Notes under the pieces: generated by a model
The model's input: the letters and a program-made list of their open reading frames with translations, nothing else
What the model was told of the DNA's origin: nothing
Databases searched by the model: none
DNA from: JAFLCM01 sp964510955
Lineage (GTDB): Bacteria; Planctomycetota; Phycisphaerae; Phycisphaerales; UBA1924
Direction of reading: 5' to 3'
Assembly: GCA_964510955.1 (NCBI GenBank)
Contig: CAZEDW010000036.1
Location: 1-42,877, forward strand
DNA length: 42,877 nt
Program-made: the position numbers and the translations under genes
In this document: positions 18,486 to 27,098 of the stretch, piece after piece
Numbering within the stretch: position 1 is the stretch's first letter
Layout of the letters: each line of letters begins with the position of its first letter

Positions 18486-18932
18486 CCCAGCGTCCGCCGC
18501 ACGTTTCTGTGGGGTGGAGCGATGTTCACTGGGCTCCTCCTGGTGTCATGGGGGGCGAGCGAACGCTGGCGTGTGTTCTGGTACTCCCACCCTTGGATGG
18601 CCGGCATGCGCCCGGGCGGTCTGGACATGACGCGCGATCCTGTGACGATGTACCGAATGCCCAACGGTTGGTATTTCACTCGCGGCGTCGATGGCGTTGA
18701 GCGAGTCGTGTGGCCCAAGTGCGAGGTCGAACCGAACCGCGTGTTCGTGCAGATTCCGTTCTGGATTCTTGCGGTCATCGCGGGTAGCGCTTCATTCGCG
18801 GCGTGGCGATTTGAGGCCGCCGCGCAACGCCGGGCTCGTGCGGGCGCGTGCGTGCGATGCGGATACTCCCTCGCCGGTTTGCCAGTCGGTGCGGTGTGCC
18901 CCGAGTGCAGCGCGAAAACACCGGCGGTCTAG
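18474..18932 (+). CDS. Two-helix membrane protein with C-terminal zinc ribbon
   Basis: A 152-residue protein of unknown function. The ATG at 18474 is followed by one hydrophobic helix (about 10-28), a loop of about 75 residues presumably outside the cytoplasm, a second helix (about 95-117) and a basic stretch. The protein then ends in a cytoplasmic zinc ribbon: CVRCGYSLAGL, nine residues on, CPEC. This CxxCGYxLxGL...CPEC tail is very common on short membrane proteins of Phycisphaerae, which is part of the case for the host. Its last four bases overlap the stop of the convergent gene. An upstream in-frame extension of 14 codons is possible but has no ribosome binding site. Confidence 0.75.
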   Translation: MKPHPSVRRTFLWGGAMFTGLLLVSWGASERWRVFWYSHPWMAGMRPGGLDMTRDPVTMYRMPNGWYFTRGVDGVERVVWPKCEVEPNRVFVQIPFWILAVIAGSASFAAWRFEAAAQRRARAGACVRCGYSLAGLPVGAVCPECSAKTPAV

Positions 18933-19279
18933 CGCCCGGGTAGGTGTCGCATCCTCAGGATCGCCCCGGTGCGGGCGTCGATCTCGGCTTCCCAACCTCC
19001 AGCGATCACGCTCGCGCCCGTCACCCGCCAGAACGACTCGCCCGCGCACACCACAGGATCGGAGTGGTAAATCATGTGGCGGCGGTCTTGATCCTCCAGA
19101 CTGGCTCGCGCGATGCGCAGAGCCTCGTCCCGCGAGATCGTCCACCCGGCGGCTTCTTCCGCCGTTGGCCAGCGCTCGACCGCGGGCCCTGGCGCGAGCG
19201 CGGTGGGAATACGCGCGGGCTCTCCGGCGCAGCCAACGCCCAGGATGCTGACGATCAGGGGTAACGGGAGGGTACGCAC
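18929..19279 (-). CDS. PepSY-like lipoprotein
   Basis: A protein of about 116 residues with a signal peptide ending G-V-G-C, likely a lipoprotein though the lipobox is imperfect. I place the start at GTG 19279; a TTG at 19312 would add 11 residues. The mature part reads as one PepSY-type unit: a helix TISRDEALRIARASL followed by strands FWRVTGAS, GGWEAEIDARTGAILRMRHLP. The phrase DARTG-I-L is typical of PepSY modules, which often inhibit proteases or sense small ligands in the periplasm; the role here is unknown. The stop codon overlaps that of the convergent zinc-ribbon gene by four bases. Confidence 0.65.
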   Translation of the reverse strand: MRTLPLPLIVSILGVGCAGEPARIPTALAPGPAVERWPTAEEAAGWTISRDEALRIARASLEDQDRRHMIYHSDPVVCAGESFWRVTGASVIAGGWEAEIDARTGAILRMRHLPGR

Positions 19280-19755
19280 GAAACGATGGTACACGCCGGC
19301 CTTGCACTTCAATCAATCCGCCGAAACCGCCATGACGCTCAGCAAACGGCGTATGGTGTGTTCCAAATTCCTAATGCCCTTCAAGAAAAGTGCTCTTGGT
19401 GTACTGTCACACCGGCTCGGTTCGGAGCAAAGCCCTCGATGAAATCGTCGATGGGCGTTTTCATTGGGGTACAACACGGCTCCAGGAGTTCCCTGACCGA
19501 CGCTGGGCGCCGTTGAAACGCGCGGATCGTGCTTGGCGACCGCCGTGTACCCCAACTCGCGAAGCGACCGCGGCCAAGCGCAGCCGCGCCTGCTTGAGTG
19601 ATCGCGGTACGGCTGACGACCGCCGTTACCCCGGGCGCGGATCGTCATTCCACCGTCATGATTCGACCCGCCGGCGTGTTTGCATTGGATGTGCCCGGAA
19701 CACGCGTCCCGGAGAGATTACACGCCCACGGCCCGTCGCGCAACGCGCCTCTGCA
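19280..19755. other. Gene-poor gap upstream of the exported protein
   Basis: About 475 bases without a supportable gene, again of lower GC near 19310-19480. It holds the second copy of the short repeat and a 27-codon minus frame (19381-19464) whose end shares GVTVHQ with the relic at 18036. Confidence 0.5.
19396..19414. repeat. Short repeat, copy 2
   Basis: TTGGTGTACTGTCACACCG, matching 18039-18057 except for one base and lying in the same orientation. Confidence 0.6.
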
Positions 19756-20955
19756 ATGGACACCAACATGGACACCCGCACACTCACCGTCGGAACCGTC
19801 TCGCTCGTCCTGCTCGCCAGCGTCGGCGCGTGGGCGTTCGCCCAGCCCGCCGGTCAACCTCTTGTGTCCGCCAAAGCCTTCGAAAAGGAGGCAGACGAGG
19901 CCGACGAAGAAGTGATCGACCTCGCAACGGCCCCCGAGCCGGTCCGCGCCGCCGCGATCAAACTCGCGGGGAACGAAAAGTCAATCAAAAGGATCATCAA
20001 GGAGGAGGACGAAGACGTCTCCACCTACGAGGTCGAGTATCTCGCCGACGGCGTCGACTGCGCCGCAATCTTGTCCGCCGCCGGCGACCTGATGGAGTTG
20101 GAGAAGGGCACGACCGAGGCCAAGCTCCCCGCCGCGGCACTGGCCGCCCTCAAGAAAGACTACCCAGAGGCGACCTTCGCCGGCCCGTTCATCGTGACCA
20201 GAACGTTTTACGAGATTGAGATCGTTCTCAACGGCAAGAAGCACGAGGTCAGGGTGGACGCCGCGGGCAACATCGAGGACGCGTCGGCGGGCGAGCACGA
20301 AGAGAAAAGCGAGCGGGCTTCGGGAAGGGCTGCCGACCCAGGCGACGGCTTCCGCCGGACCTTCGTGCTGGACAAGTCCGCACTCGTGGCCGAGGGTGTG
20401 AACCCCTGCTTCGACCTGACGCCGCGAACCGTTCAAACGTATCGCGATGGCAACGCGATACTCACCATCACCGTGCTCAACGAAACCCGGGTGATCGACG
20501 GCGTGACGACCCGGGTTGTCGAGGAACGCGAGCAGGTCGCGGGCAAGCCGAAGGAAACGTCGCGGAACTACTTCGCGATCGACAAGGCGACCGGCGACGT
20601 GTACTACTTCGGAGAGGATGTCGATGAGTTCGACGCCGACGGAAAGGCGACGCACCCGGGCTCGTGGCTCTCCGGCGTGAACGGAGCGCACTTCGGCCTG
20701 ATGTTCCCCGGTAACCCGAAGGTGGGCGACAAGTTCTATCAGGAGCTCGCCCCCGGGATCGCGATGGACCGCTTTGAAATCGTGAGCATGGACGAGACCG
20801 TCCAGACGCCGGCGGGCAAGTTCGAGCACTGCGTGCACGTTGTCGAGACCACGCCGCTGGAAGGGGACGTCGGCCACAAGTGGTACGCCAAGGGCACAGG
20901 CCTCGTGAAGGACGGCAACGCCGAGCTGGTGTCCGTCAAGCACGCCAGCCACTAA
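19756..20955 (+). CDS. Exported PepSY-like protein, function unknown
   Basis: A 399-residue exported protein. The ATG at 19756 (a second at 19768 is possible) begins a signal peptide with the hydrophobic core TVGTVSLVLLASVGAWAFA. Residues about 35-175 hold two PepSY-like repeats: helix VRAAAIKLAGNEKSIKRI with strands VSTYEVEYLADG, then AALKKDYPEATF with strands TFYEIEIVLNGKKHEVRVDAAGNI. After a Glu-rich linker, the C-terminal 200 residues form a separate beta-rich domain (VNPCFDLTPRTVQTY, VEEREQVAGKPKETSRNYFAID, TGDVYYFGEDVDEFD, KWYAKGTGLVKDG). That domain is seen in planctomycete proteins, but I cannot name a function. The acidic, repeat-containing mature part would suit metal or cation binding, which is speculation. 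Confidence 0.75.
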   Translation: MDTNMDTRTLTVGTVSLVLLASVGAWAFAQPAGQPLVSAKAFEKEADEADEEVIDLATAPEPVRAAAIKLAGNEKSIKRIIKEEDEDVSTYEVEYLADGVDCAAILSAAGDLMELEKGTTEAKLPAAALAALKKDYPEATFAGPFIVTRTFYEIEIVLNGKKHEVRVDAAGNIEDASAGEHEEKSERASGRAADPGDGFRRTFVLDKSALVAEGVNPCFDLTPRTVQTYRDGNAILTITVLNETRVIDGVTTRVVEEREQVAGKPKETSRNYFAIDKATGDVYYFGEDVDEFDADGKATHPGSWLSGVNGAHFGLMFPGNPKVGDKFYQELAPGIAMDRFEIVSMDETVQTPAGKFEHCVHVVETTPLEGDVGHKWYAKGTGLVKDGNAELVSVKHASH

Positions 20956-21034
20956 GCTCAACTCACGGTCCGGCCCAGCGCAACCCTGCGCGGACAACCG
21001 AGAGGTCCCTCCGCTTGGTCAGGAGCACGCAGGA

Positions 21035-21859
21035 ATGTCGCCCGCGCCCACCTCCACCTCCAAACTCCCCGCCATCACCCTCGCCTTCTGGGTGATGAAG
21101 ATCGCCGCTACCACGCTGGGGGAGACGCTGGGCGACTTCCTCTCCAAGGGCGCCGAGCACGGGGGCATCAACCTCGGCTACGCGCTGGCGTCGGTCATCG
21201 TGCTGGGCATCTTCCTCGCCACGGTCATCGCGCAGCTCTCGGTCACACGGCTGATCCCGTTTCTCTACTGGGCCGTGATCCTCGCAACCAGCACCGCGGG
21301 CACGACCATGTCCGACTTCATGGACCGCACGCTGGGTCTGGGCTACGCCAGGGGGAGCGTGATCCTCATCGCCCTGCTCGTCGGCGCGCTTGTGGCGTGG
21401 CGGCTGACCGAAGGATCGATCTCGGTGAGCAGCGTCCGCACGCTGCGTGCCGAGATGTTCTACTGGTTTGCCATCCTCTGCTCCAACACCCTTGGCACGG
21501 CCCTGGGCGACTACCTCGCCGACGAGGAGCAGGGGCCGGGCCTGGGCTTCATGGGCGGGGCCGCGGTCATCGGCGGCGTGATCGTGGCGATTGCCGGCGT
21601 CTACTTCATTGCGCGCAGGATGAAGGTCTCCAGCCCCGCGCTCTCCGTGGGCCTCTTCTGGGCGGCGTTCGTGCTCACCCGCCCCTTCGGCGCGACGTTC
21701 GGCGACGTGCTGGCCCGCCCGACGCACGAGGGCGGCGTCGGTTTCGGCCCCGCGGGCTCGTCGGCGGTGCTGCTGGTGATCCTCATCAGCGTGATCCTGT
21801 GGACCATGCGTCGCGATACCCGTGCCGCGAAGCCCGCCGGGATCACGGCGTCCTCGTGA
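21035..21859 (+). CDS. COG4705-type integral membrane protein with fourfold repeat
   Basis: A 274-residue membrane protein with about eight helices, resembling the uncharacterised COG4705 family. AGGAG at 21021-21025 supports the ATG at 21035. Four repeats are visible, each a helix ending in small residues and a conserved Asp followed by a glycine-rich turn: TLGETLGDF (D34), STAGTTMSDF (D94), NTLGTALGDY (D159) and PFGATFGDV (D224). Each is followed within about 20 residues by G-x-G-[YF] or GxxxGY. The near-even spacing of 60-65 residues suggests a fourfold quasi-symmetric transporter or channel with the aspartates facing a common path. It lies 24 bp before a response regulator and kinase, so it may be their target or sensor partner. 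Substrate unknown. Confidence 0.8.
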   Translation: MSPAPTSTSKLPAITLAFWVMKIAATTLGETLGDFLSKGAEHGGINLGYALASVIVLGIFLATVIAQLSVTRLIPFLYWAVILATSTAGTTMSDFMDRTLGLGYARGSVILIALLVGALVAWRLTEGSISVSSVRTLRAEMFYWFAILCSNTLGTALGDYLADEEQGPGLGFMGGAAVIGGVIVAIAGVYFIARRMKVSSPALSVGLFWAAFVLTRPFGATFGDVLARPTHEGGVGFGPAGSSAVLLVILISVILWTMRRDTRAAKPAGITASS

Positions 21860-21883
21860 TCGCCGCCGGCGAACGATCCCCCG

Positions 21884-22576
21884 ATGCGCATCCTTATCGT
21901 TGAAGACTCCGCCGTACTCCGCGACTCGCTGGCCCAGGGGCTGCACGAGTCGGGCTACGCCGTGGACGCGGTCGCCGACGGCAGGCGCGGGCTGATCCAC
22001 GCGCGGACCACCGAGTACGACGTGATCGTGCTGGATTGGATGTTGCCTGAGATGGACGGGCTCTCCGTGCTCGCCGCGCTGCGCGAGAAGCGCGTGGGGG
22101 CGGCCGTGCTCATGCTTACCGCAAGAGACACGCTCGATGACAAGGTGCGCGGCCTTACTGCCGGGGCCGATGACTACCTCGTCAAACCATTTGCGTTCAA
22201 GGAGCTTCTCGCGCGGGTTCAGGCCCTCGCCCGTCGGCGGCACGGCGAGCGCTCGCCCGTCGTGCGCATCGGGCCGCTCACCATCGACACGCCGGCCAGG
22301 ACCGCAAGCGTGGCGCGGGCGGGCGGGGTGCTCGTCCCCGTCCCGCTCTCGCCGCGCGAGTACGCACTGCTGGAGTTCCTCGCCCTCAATCGCGGCAAGG
22401 TGGCCACGCGGGCCGAGATCGAGGAGCACTTGTACGACGATCGGTCACAGGTCTACTCCAACGCGGTGGACTCGGCGGTCGCGGCCCTGCGCGGCAAACT
22501 CGACGCCGCCGGGTGCCCCTCGCTCATCCACACCCGGCGGAAAGTCGGGTACATGATCAGCGAGGCCGCGCCGTGA
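21884..22576 (+). CDS. OmpR/PhoB-family response regulator
   Basis: A 230-residue two-component response regulator. The receiver domain (1-115) has the acidic pair in VEDSA, the phosphoacceptor D51 in VLDWMLPEMDG, the conserved Thr in LMLTARD, and Lys in GADDYLVKPFAFKEL. The C-terminal winged-helix DNA-binding domain (about 128-225) shows LSPREYALLEFLALNRGKVATR, SNAVDSAVAALRGKL and HTRRKVGYM. On phosphorylation it would bind promoter DNA as a dimer. It lies 24 bp behind the COG4705 gene and its stop overlaps the kinase start in GTGA (22573-22576), so the three form an operon. Its targets are not visible. Confidence 0.95.
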   Translation: MRILIVEDSAVLRDSLAQGLHESGYAVDAVADGRRGLIHARTTEYDVIVLDWMLPEMDGLSVLAALREKRVGAAVLMLTARDTLDDKVRGLTAGADDYLVKPFAFKELLARVQALARRRHGERSPVVRIGPLTIDTPARTASVARAGGVLVPVPLSPREYALLEFLALNRGKVATRAEIEEHLYDDRSQVYSNAVDSAVAALRGKLDAAGCPSLIHTRRKVGYMISEAAP

Positions 22577-24060
22577 CGAGCATCCGCCGCAGGACATCGC
22601 TGCTGGTCGCTGCGAGCATGAGCACCGTGCTCGCGCTGGGCGGCGTGGCGCTCTTCGTGGTCGTTCGCGCAGCCCTGACCGGGCAGTTTGATGAGAGCCT
22701 GGTCTCGCGCGCCGCCGCGCTGCAGAGTCTGACGCGGATGGACCGCGGTGCGGTGGAGATGGACATCGCCGGGGAGGTGCTGCCGCGTTATCAGGCGGGG
22801 GCGGATGCCGAGTATTTCGTCGCCTGGGTGCGCGATGAGCGCGGGTGGCGCGTCCTGGAGCGGTCCGAGTCGCTGCGTGGCGGAGCGTGGATCACCGGAG
22901 CGGACACACCCCCTCCGCCGGGAGCCGCCGACGCCGCGCTGCCCGACGGAAGGGCCGGGCGCTTGTACACCGTCGAGTTCCGACCGGTGGCCGAGGAAGA
23001 AGCCGAGGGCGAGCGCGTCGGTGAAAACGGATCAACGCCCGCCGCCGGCGATCGGGACGCCGCGCCCCCCGTTCGAGTGCTGGTGGCTCAATCGCGCGGG
23101 CCGCTGGACCGGGTGCTCGCCACCATCGCCCTCGCGATCGGCGGCGTGGGGCTCGCGATGGTGTTGGCGAGTCTCGCCGCAACCCGCTGGGCCGTGCGCC
23201 GCGGCACCGCCTCGCTCGCAAGACTCTCCGCGAACGTCGCCGCGCTGGGGCCGGACACGCTCGACCAGCGCGTCGACGCCCGCGAACTTCCCGACGAACT
23301 CACCCCCGTCGCCGCACGCCTGAACGACCTGCTCGCCCGGCTGCACGAGGCGTTCGAGCGCGAGAGGCGCTTCAGCGCCGCGGCGAGCCACGAACTGCGT
23401 ACGCCCATCGCGGAACTGCGGATGCTGCTGGAGGTCGCCCTGAGCCGCTCGCGCAGCGCTGAAGAGTGGTCCGTTACCGGCGCCAAAGCCATCGGCGTGC
23501 TCGACCGCGCGCAGTCGCTCTGCGAATCGCTGCTCCGGCTCTCCCGGGCCGAGGCCGGAGTCAAGGCGATCTCCACCCACGAGCCCGCCTTCCTCGCACC
23601 CATCCTCGCCGAGCAGGCCAACCGCGCAATCTCGCTGCACGGCGGCGTCGCGGGTCGTCTGACGGTCCAGTGCCCGCCAGAACTCGCCGCCCACATCGAC
23701 TCTGCCGCGCTCACCGCGATCATTGGCAACTTACTTGACAACGCGCTGCGCCACGGCGACGTGACGCCTGAGCACCCCGCCGAGTGCATTGCGCACGGGG
23801 ACCATGAAGGCGTCACAGTTACCGTCTGCAACCATGCCCCGAAGCTGTCGCCCGCTGACGTGCCCCGCCTGTTCGAGCCGTTCTGGCAGGCCGACGTGTC
23901 CCGAGCCGGCCGCGAGGGATTCGGGCTCGGGCTGGCCATTGCACGGGCACTGGCTATCGCGAGCGGCGCCAGACTCGGCGCGTCGATCGACACCAACCAC
24001 ACACTGGTCGTATGGCTCAGGATCCAGTCGGCCTCGAAGTGTTCGGCCTTGCCATCCTGA
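22573..24060 (+). CDS. Sensor histidine kinase
   Basis: A 495-residue membrane-bound histidine kinase, cognate to the preceding regulator. The GTG at 22573 overlaps the regulator stop by four bases. Helix one (about 10-33) and helix two (about 185-205) bracket a periplasmic sensor region of about 150 residues that includes an acidic, low-complexity linker. A HAMP segment follows the second helix. The HisKA box FSAAASHELRTPIAEL places the phosphorylated His at 273. The ATPase domain has N box GNLLDNALRHGD and G box GFGLGLAIARALA. What it senses is unknown; the neighbouring membrane protein is a natural candidate. Confidence 0.94.
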   Translation: MTSIRRRTSLLVAASMSTVLALGGVALFVVVRAALTGQFDESLVSRAAALQSLTRMDRGAVEMDIAGEVLPRYQAGADAEYFVAWVRDERGWRVLERSESLRGGAWITGADTPPPPGAADAALPDGRAGRLYTVEFRPVAEEEAEGERVGENGSTPAAGDRDAAPPVRVLVAQSRGPLDRVLATIALAIGGVGLAMVLASLAATRWAVRRGTASLARLSANVAALGPDTLDQRVDARELPDELTPVAARLNDLLARLHEAFERERRFSAAASHELRTPIAELRMLLEVALSRSRSAEEWSVTGAKAIGVLDRAQSLCESLLRLSRAEAGVKAISTHEPAFLAPILAEQANRAISLHGGVAGRLTVQCPPELAAHIDSAALTAIIGNLLDNALRHGDVTPEHPAECIAHGDHEGVTVTVCNHAPKLSPADVPRLFEPFWQADVSRAGREGFGLGLAIARALAIASGARLGASIDTNHTLVVWLRIQSASKCSALPS

Positions 24061-24152
24061 TGCCGTCCCGGAGTGCCTTGCAGGTGTTCTGTGGCCGCGA
24101 CTTCCTGCAGTGCCCAAGCCTTCGATAAGCTCACAGAACAACCCCGACGAAA

Positions 24153-25202
24153 TCATCCCGCAGTCGGCGCCGACCCCTTACCGGCCCCCTTCCGCAACCC
24201 GCGCACCCGGTCCGGGCTGGGCACGCGGACATTCCTCACCAGCCCAACCAGCGCGAGCGTGCGGATAAACAGGTAGCTGAGATCGAACTCCCACCAGCGC
24301 AGCCCGTGGCGGGCGCTGGCGGGGAACGCGTGGTGGTTGTTGTGCCAGCCCTCTCCCATCGCAAGGAATGCTACGACAACGTTGTTGCGGCTTTCATCGC
24401 TGCTGTCATAGGGCTGGCTGCCCCACAGGTGGCACACCGAGTTGACGCTCCAAGTGATGTGGTGCACCACGAACACCCGCACCAGGCCGCCCCACAAAAA
24501 GCCCAGCAGCGCGCCCCACCACGACGCCGAGATAAGACCCGCCAGCGCGGCTGGGAACACCAGCCCGGCGATCACCCACGGCACGAACTGACGGTCGGCC
24601 AGCACCAGGGCGCGGTCGGCCTTGAGGTCATTCGCGTACTTTCCCAGGCCCTTGCCGTGCCCGGCGAACAGCCAGCCGACGTGGGCGTGGAACGCGCCGC
24701 GCAGCGTGGCCCAGAGGCCCTCGCCCCATGAGCCGTCCCTGGACATGTGGGGAGAGTGCGGATCGTCCTGCGTGTCGGAGCACTGGTGATGCCGGCGGTG
24801 CTCGGCGCACCATCGGATCACAGGACCCTGCGCGGCCATCGAGCCCGCCGCCGCGAAGAGATAGCGCAGCACACCCGAGGTGGAGAACGATTTGTGTGTG
24901 CACAGGCGGTGGTAGCCCACGGTGATCCCGGCGCCGGTGATCAGCGTCATGGCGCCCAGAAGCAGCAGGTACCACCCGTTGAACGCAACGCCCCAAAGAA
25001 GCACGATCGCGCTCACCAGCCCCAGCGGTGGAACAAGAACGGCGAACAGGTTGATGATCGCCAGCTTGCGGTCCGCGGGCGAACGGTCACACGATGTCGC
25101 GCGCTGCGCGTCGGCGGTGGCCCCCGCGGGGGCGCCGGACGGAACGGACTGAAGTGCGCCGGGGTCGGTGCCGACTCCGACGAGTAGCCGAACTTGATTC
25201 AT
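24153..25202 (-). CDS. Acyl-CoA/acyl-lipid delta-9-type fatty acid desaturase
   Basis: A 349-residue integral membrane di-iron desaturase that introduces a double bond into fatty acyl chains, adjusting membrane fluidity. The three histidine boxes are complete: HRLCTH (98-103), HRRHH (135-139, within EHRRHHQCSDTQDDPHSP) and HNNHH (287-291). Four hydrophobic helices in the usual 2+2 arrangement flank them. The ATG at 25202 has GGAG five bases upstream; the first 45 residues are a poorly conserved hydrophilic extension, so an internal start is possible. The reductase or ferredoxin partner is not nearby. Confidence 0.92.
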   Translation of the reverse strand: MNQVRLLVGVGTDPGALQSVPSGAPAGATADAQRATSCDRSPADRKLAIINLFAVLVPPLGLVSAIVLLWGVAFNGWYLLLLGAMTLITGAGITVGYHRLCTHKSFSTSGVLRYLFAAAGSMAAQGPVIRWCAEHRRHHQCSDTQDDPHSPHMSRDGSWGEGLWATLRGAFHAHVGWLFAGHGKGLGKYANDLKADRALVLADRQFVPWVIAGLVFPAALAGLISASWWGALLGFLWGGLVRVFVVHHITWSVNSVCHLWGSQPYDSSDESRNNVVVAFLAMGEGWHNNHHAFPASARHGLRWWEFDLSYLFIRTLALVGLVRNVRVPSPDRVRGLRKGAGKGSAPTAG

Positions 25203-25274
25203 GCGGGCTCCGAACTGGCCATCTGATTCGGCCGCGGCCGAACGGCCGGGACGGAGCAAGTGGGTCGTGCCGCC

Positions 25275-25280
25275 ATCATA
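25275..25280 (-). promoter_or_regulatory. Possible -10 box for the desaturase
   Basis: TATGAT on the minus strand, about 70 bases before the start codon. No good -35 element is visible at 17 bases, so this is tentative. Confidence 0.25.
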
Positions 25281-25396
25281 CGCCCCGGACCCAGGGGTGT
25301 GTCCCGGGTGGTCAGGTGCTCGCGACGCGACCGATCCGGGTACTGTCTTGGCGCTGTGATACCGGTTCTCCACCACTCTCACGGGGCGATGCGTTC

Positions 25397-26890
25397 ATGA
25401 GCGCCGTGACACGGGCCCTGGGCCGCACGATGGCGGTTGTCGGCGTGCTGGCGGTCCGGGCGATTGCGTCGTGGCAAAGTGTCGGCGGCGTCGACGGCGT
25501 GTGGCTCATCAAGCCCGCCGGCGAGGGGCCCGAGTTCGCCGTGCTGTATGTGTCGGGGCGCCCCACTTCTCCGCGAGCACGGAGCGTGTCTTGGCTGGGC
25601 GGGCGACCCGAGGGCGTCGCCGGTGATTCGCGCACTCTGCTCCTTGTCGGCTCGGCGAAGTCCGGTATGCACCCGGTGCGACGCATCACCGCTCGGACCG
25701 ATGCGGCATCGGGCGAGAAGGTGTTGTTCAGTGACGCCGAGGCGCTGGCGCCGCTCCCATCGCCGGGTGCCGTTCACTCGCTGGTGCTGACACGCCATGG
25801 CGTGGTGGCCACCGTGGGGGCGCCCACCGAGGCGGGCGACGGGACCGAGGGCGTCTTTGTGCTCGACGGCGCACGCTGGCGGTCGGTGACACTGCCGCCG
25901 GCGCTCGCGGGCCTTCAGGGTCTGAGGGCGCGCGCCGCCGATGCGGAGCCGCCCGACGCGCCAGCGCCCGGGTTGCGGAGCGGCGTGCCGCTGGTGTCGG
26001 CTAACCGGTCGTTGGTGGTGGTCGAGCCTCACGATGGACGGTCGGCGTGGGTGCTGTCGCTGCCGGATGAGGCCTGGGCCGAGGCGCCCGGGGTGGTGCG
26101 GACACCCTCCGGAACGGTGCTCGGCCTTGGTGCGGTGCAGGTCACGGTGACTCGGGAGGCCTCGGGGGAGGCGGTGCTCAGCCTGCTCGCGCCCGCAGGC
26201 CCCATCGAGCAGTTCCGAACGGCCCCGGTGCCCCCGGAGTTCGGCGCGGCGGCACTGGGCGGCGTGGTGCTCCTTGCCTGGGAGTCGGCTGGAACTGGCT
26301 TGGAGTGTCAGGTGCTCACGCCGTTCGGCATCGAGCTGTACCGCGGCCCGCTCGCGGTGGCGGGCCCGGTGTCAGAGTCCGAGGCGGCCACGCTGATGCT
26401 GGCGCTCGCTTCCCTGTTCGGTTCTGTCGTGCTGTTCGTGGTGCGCCCGGTCGCCAGCCGAGCGCCCGTGGCGCTTCCGGCGGGGCTCCGCTTCGCCGAG
26501 CCGGGGAGGCGGCTGGCCGCTACGGTCATCGACTTCGCCCCGGGGATCGCCCTCGCGGAACTCTCGGCACCGTACATCGCGCTGATCACCCCCGACGGAC
26601 CCGGGCCCTGGCCCCTGCTGCTCGCCCTGTTGGTGGCCACGGTGCTGGGTGCGGCCGGCGAGGCGATGTTCGGGCGGAGCCTCGGTAAGGTGGTCATGGG
26701 GTGCCGGACCATCCGGCGAAGCGGCGAGCGCCCCGGTGTGACGCGGGCCGTCGCCCGCAACGCCGCCAAGTACCTGCTTGCCCCGCTCGGAATCTTCTCC
26801 CTGCTGGTGCCGCAAGAGCGGGCCGCGTCCCCAGGGGCGTTCGGTACCGCGGTGGTGGTTGAAATGCCACTCCCGGGGGCGCCGAACTAG
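25397..26890 (+). CDS. RDD-domain membrane protein with propeller-like N-terminus
   Basis: A 497-residue protein of unknown function. The start at ATG 25397 is followed by a hydrophobic segment (signal anchor). Residues about 30-330 are beta-rich with repeated short strand patterns (LLVGSAKSG, FVLDGARWRSVTLPP, LVVVEPHDGRSAWVLSLPD), like a beta-propeller on the outside. A helix (about 335-355) leads to an RDD domain (about 370-490): the Arg in EPGRRLAATVIDF, the Asp in that helix and the GRSLGKVVMGCRTIR segment are its hallmarks. RDD proteins are often transporters or membrane regulators. The TPR gene follows 208 bp downstream. Confidence 0.78.
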   Translation: MSAVTRALGRTMAVVGVLAVRAIASWQSVGGVDGVWLIKPAGEGPEFAVLYVSGRPTSPRARSVSWLGGRPEGVAGDSRTLLLVGSAKSGMHPVRRITARTDAASGEKVLFSDAEALAPLPSPGAVHSLVLTRHGVVATVGAPTEAGDGTEGVFVLDGARWRSVTLPPALAGLQGLRARAADAEPPDAPAPGLRSGVPLVSANRSLVVVEPHDGRSAWVLSLPDEAWAEAPGVVRTPSGTVLGLGAVQVTVTREASGEAVLSLLAPAGPIEQFRTAPVPPEFGAAALGGVVLLAWESAGTGLECQVLTPFGIELYRGPLAVAGPVSESEAATLMLALASLFGSVVLFVVRPVASRAPVALPAGLRFAEPGRRLAATVIDFAPGIALAELSAPYIALITPDGPGPWPLLLALLVATVLGAAGEAMFGRSLGKVVMGCRTIRRSGERPGVTRAVARNAAKYLLAPLGIFSLLVPQERAASPGAFGTAVVVEMPLPGAPN

Positions 26891-27041
26891 CTGCGAGCCC
26901 TTTAGGCGCTTTGCACCGCCGCCTTGCGGAGCTGGTGGCGCAAATAATGCGCTCGCGGGGTTGCCGCGGGGCTCTCAACACCCCCCCCTCAAACTCCCGA
27001 TAACACATGGGAACGGTTCCGGGCCACCGCGCCCGGACCCT

Positions 27042-27074
27042 CCGCCCCCGCCCCCCGCCCCCCGCCCCCCGCGC
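27042..27074. repeat. C-rich heptamer tract
   Basis: About four near-perfect copies of CCCCCCG in tandem, ending 25 bases before the TPR gene start. The complementary strand is strongly G-rich and could form a quadruplex. Confidence 0.7.
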
Positions 27075-27098
27075 ACTGCCGATGCGCCCTTGTCGTTC

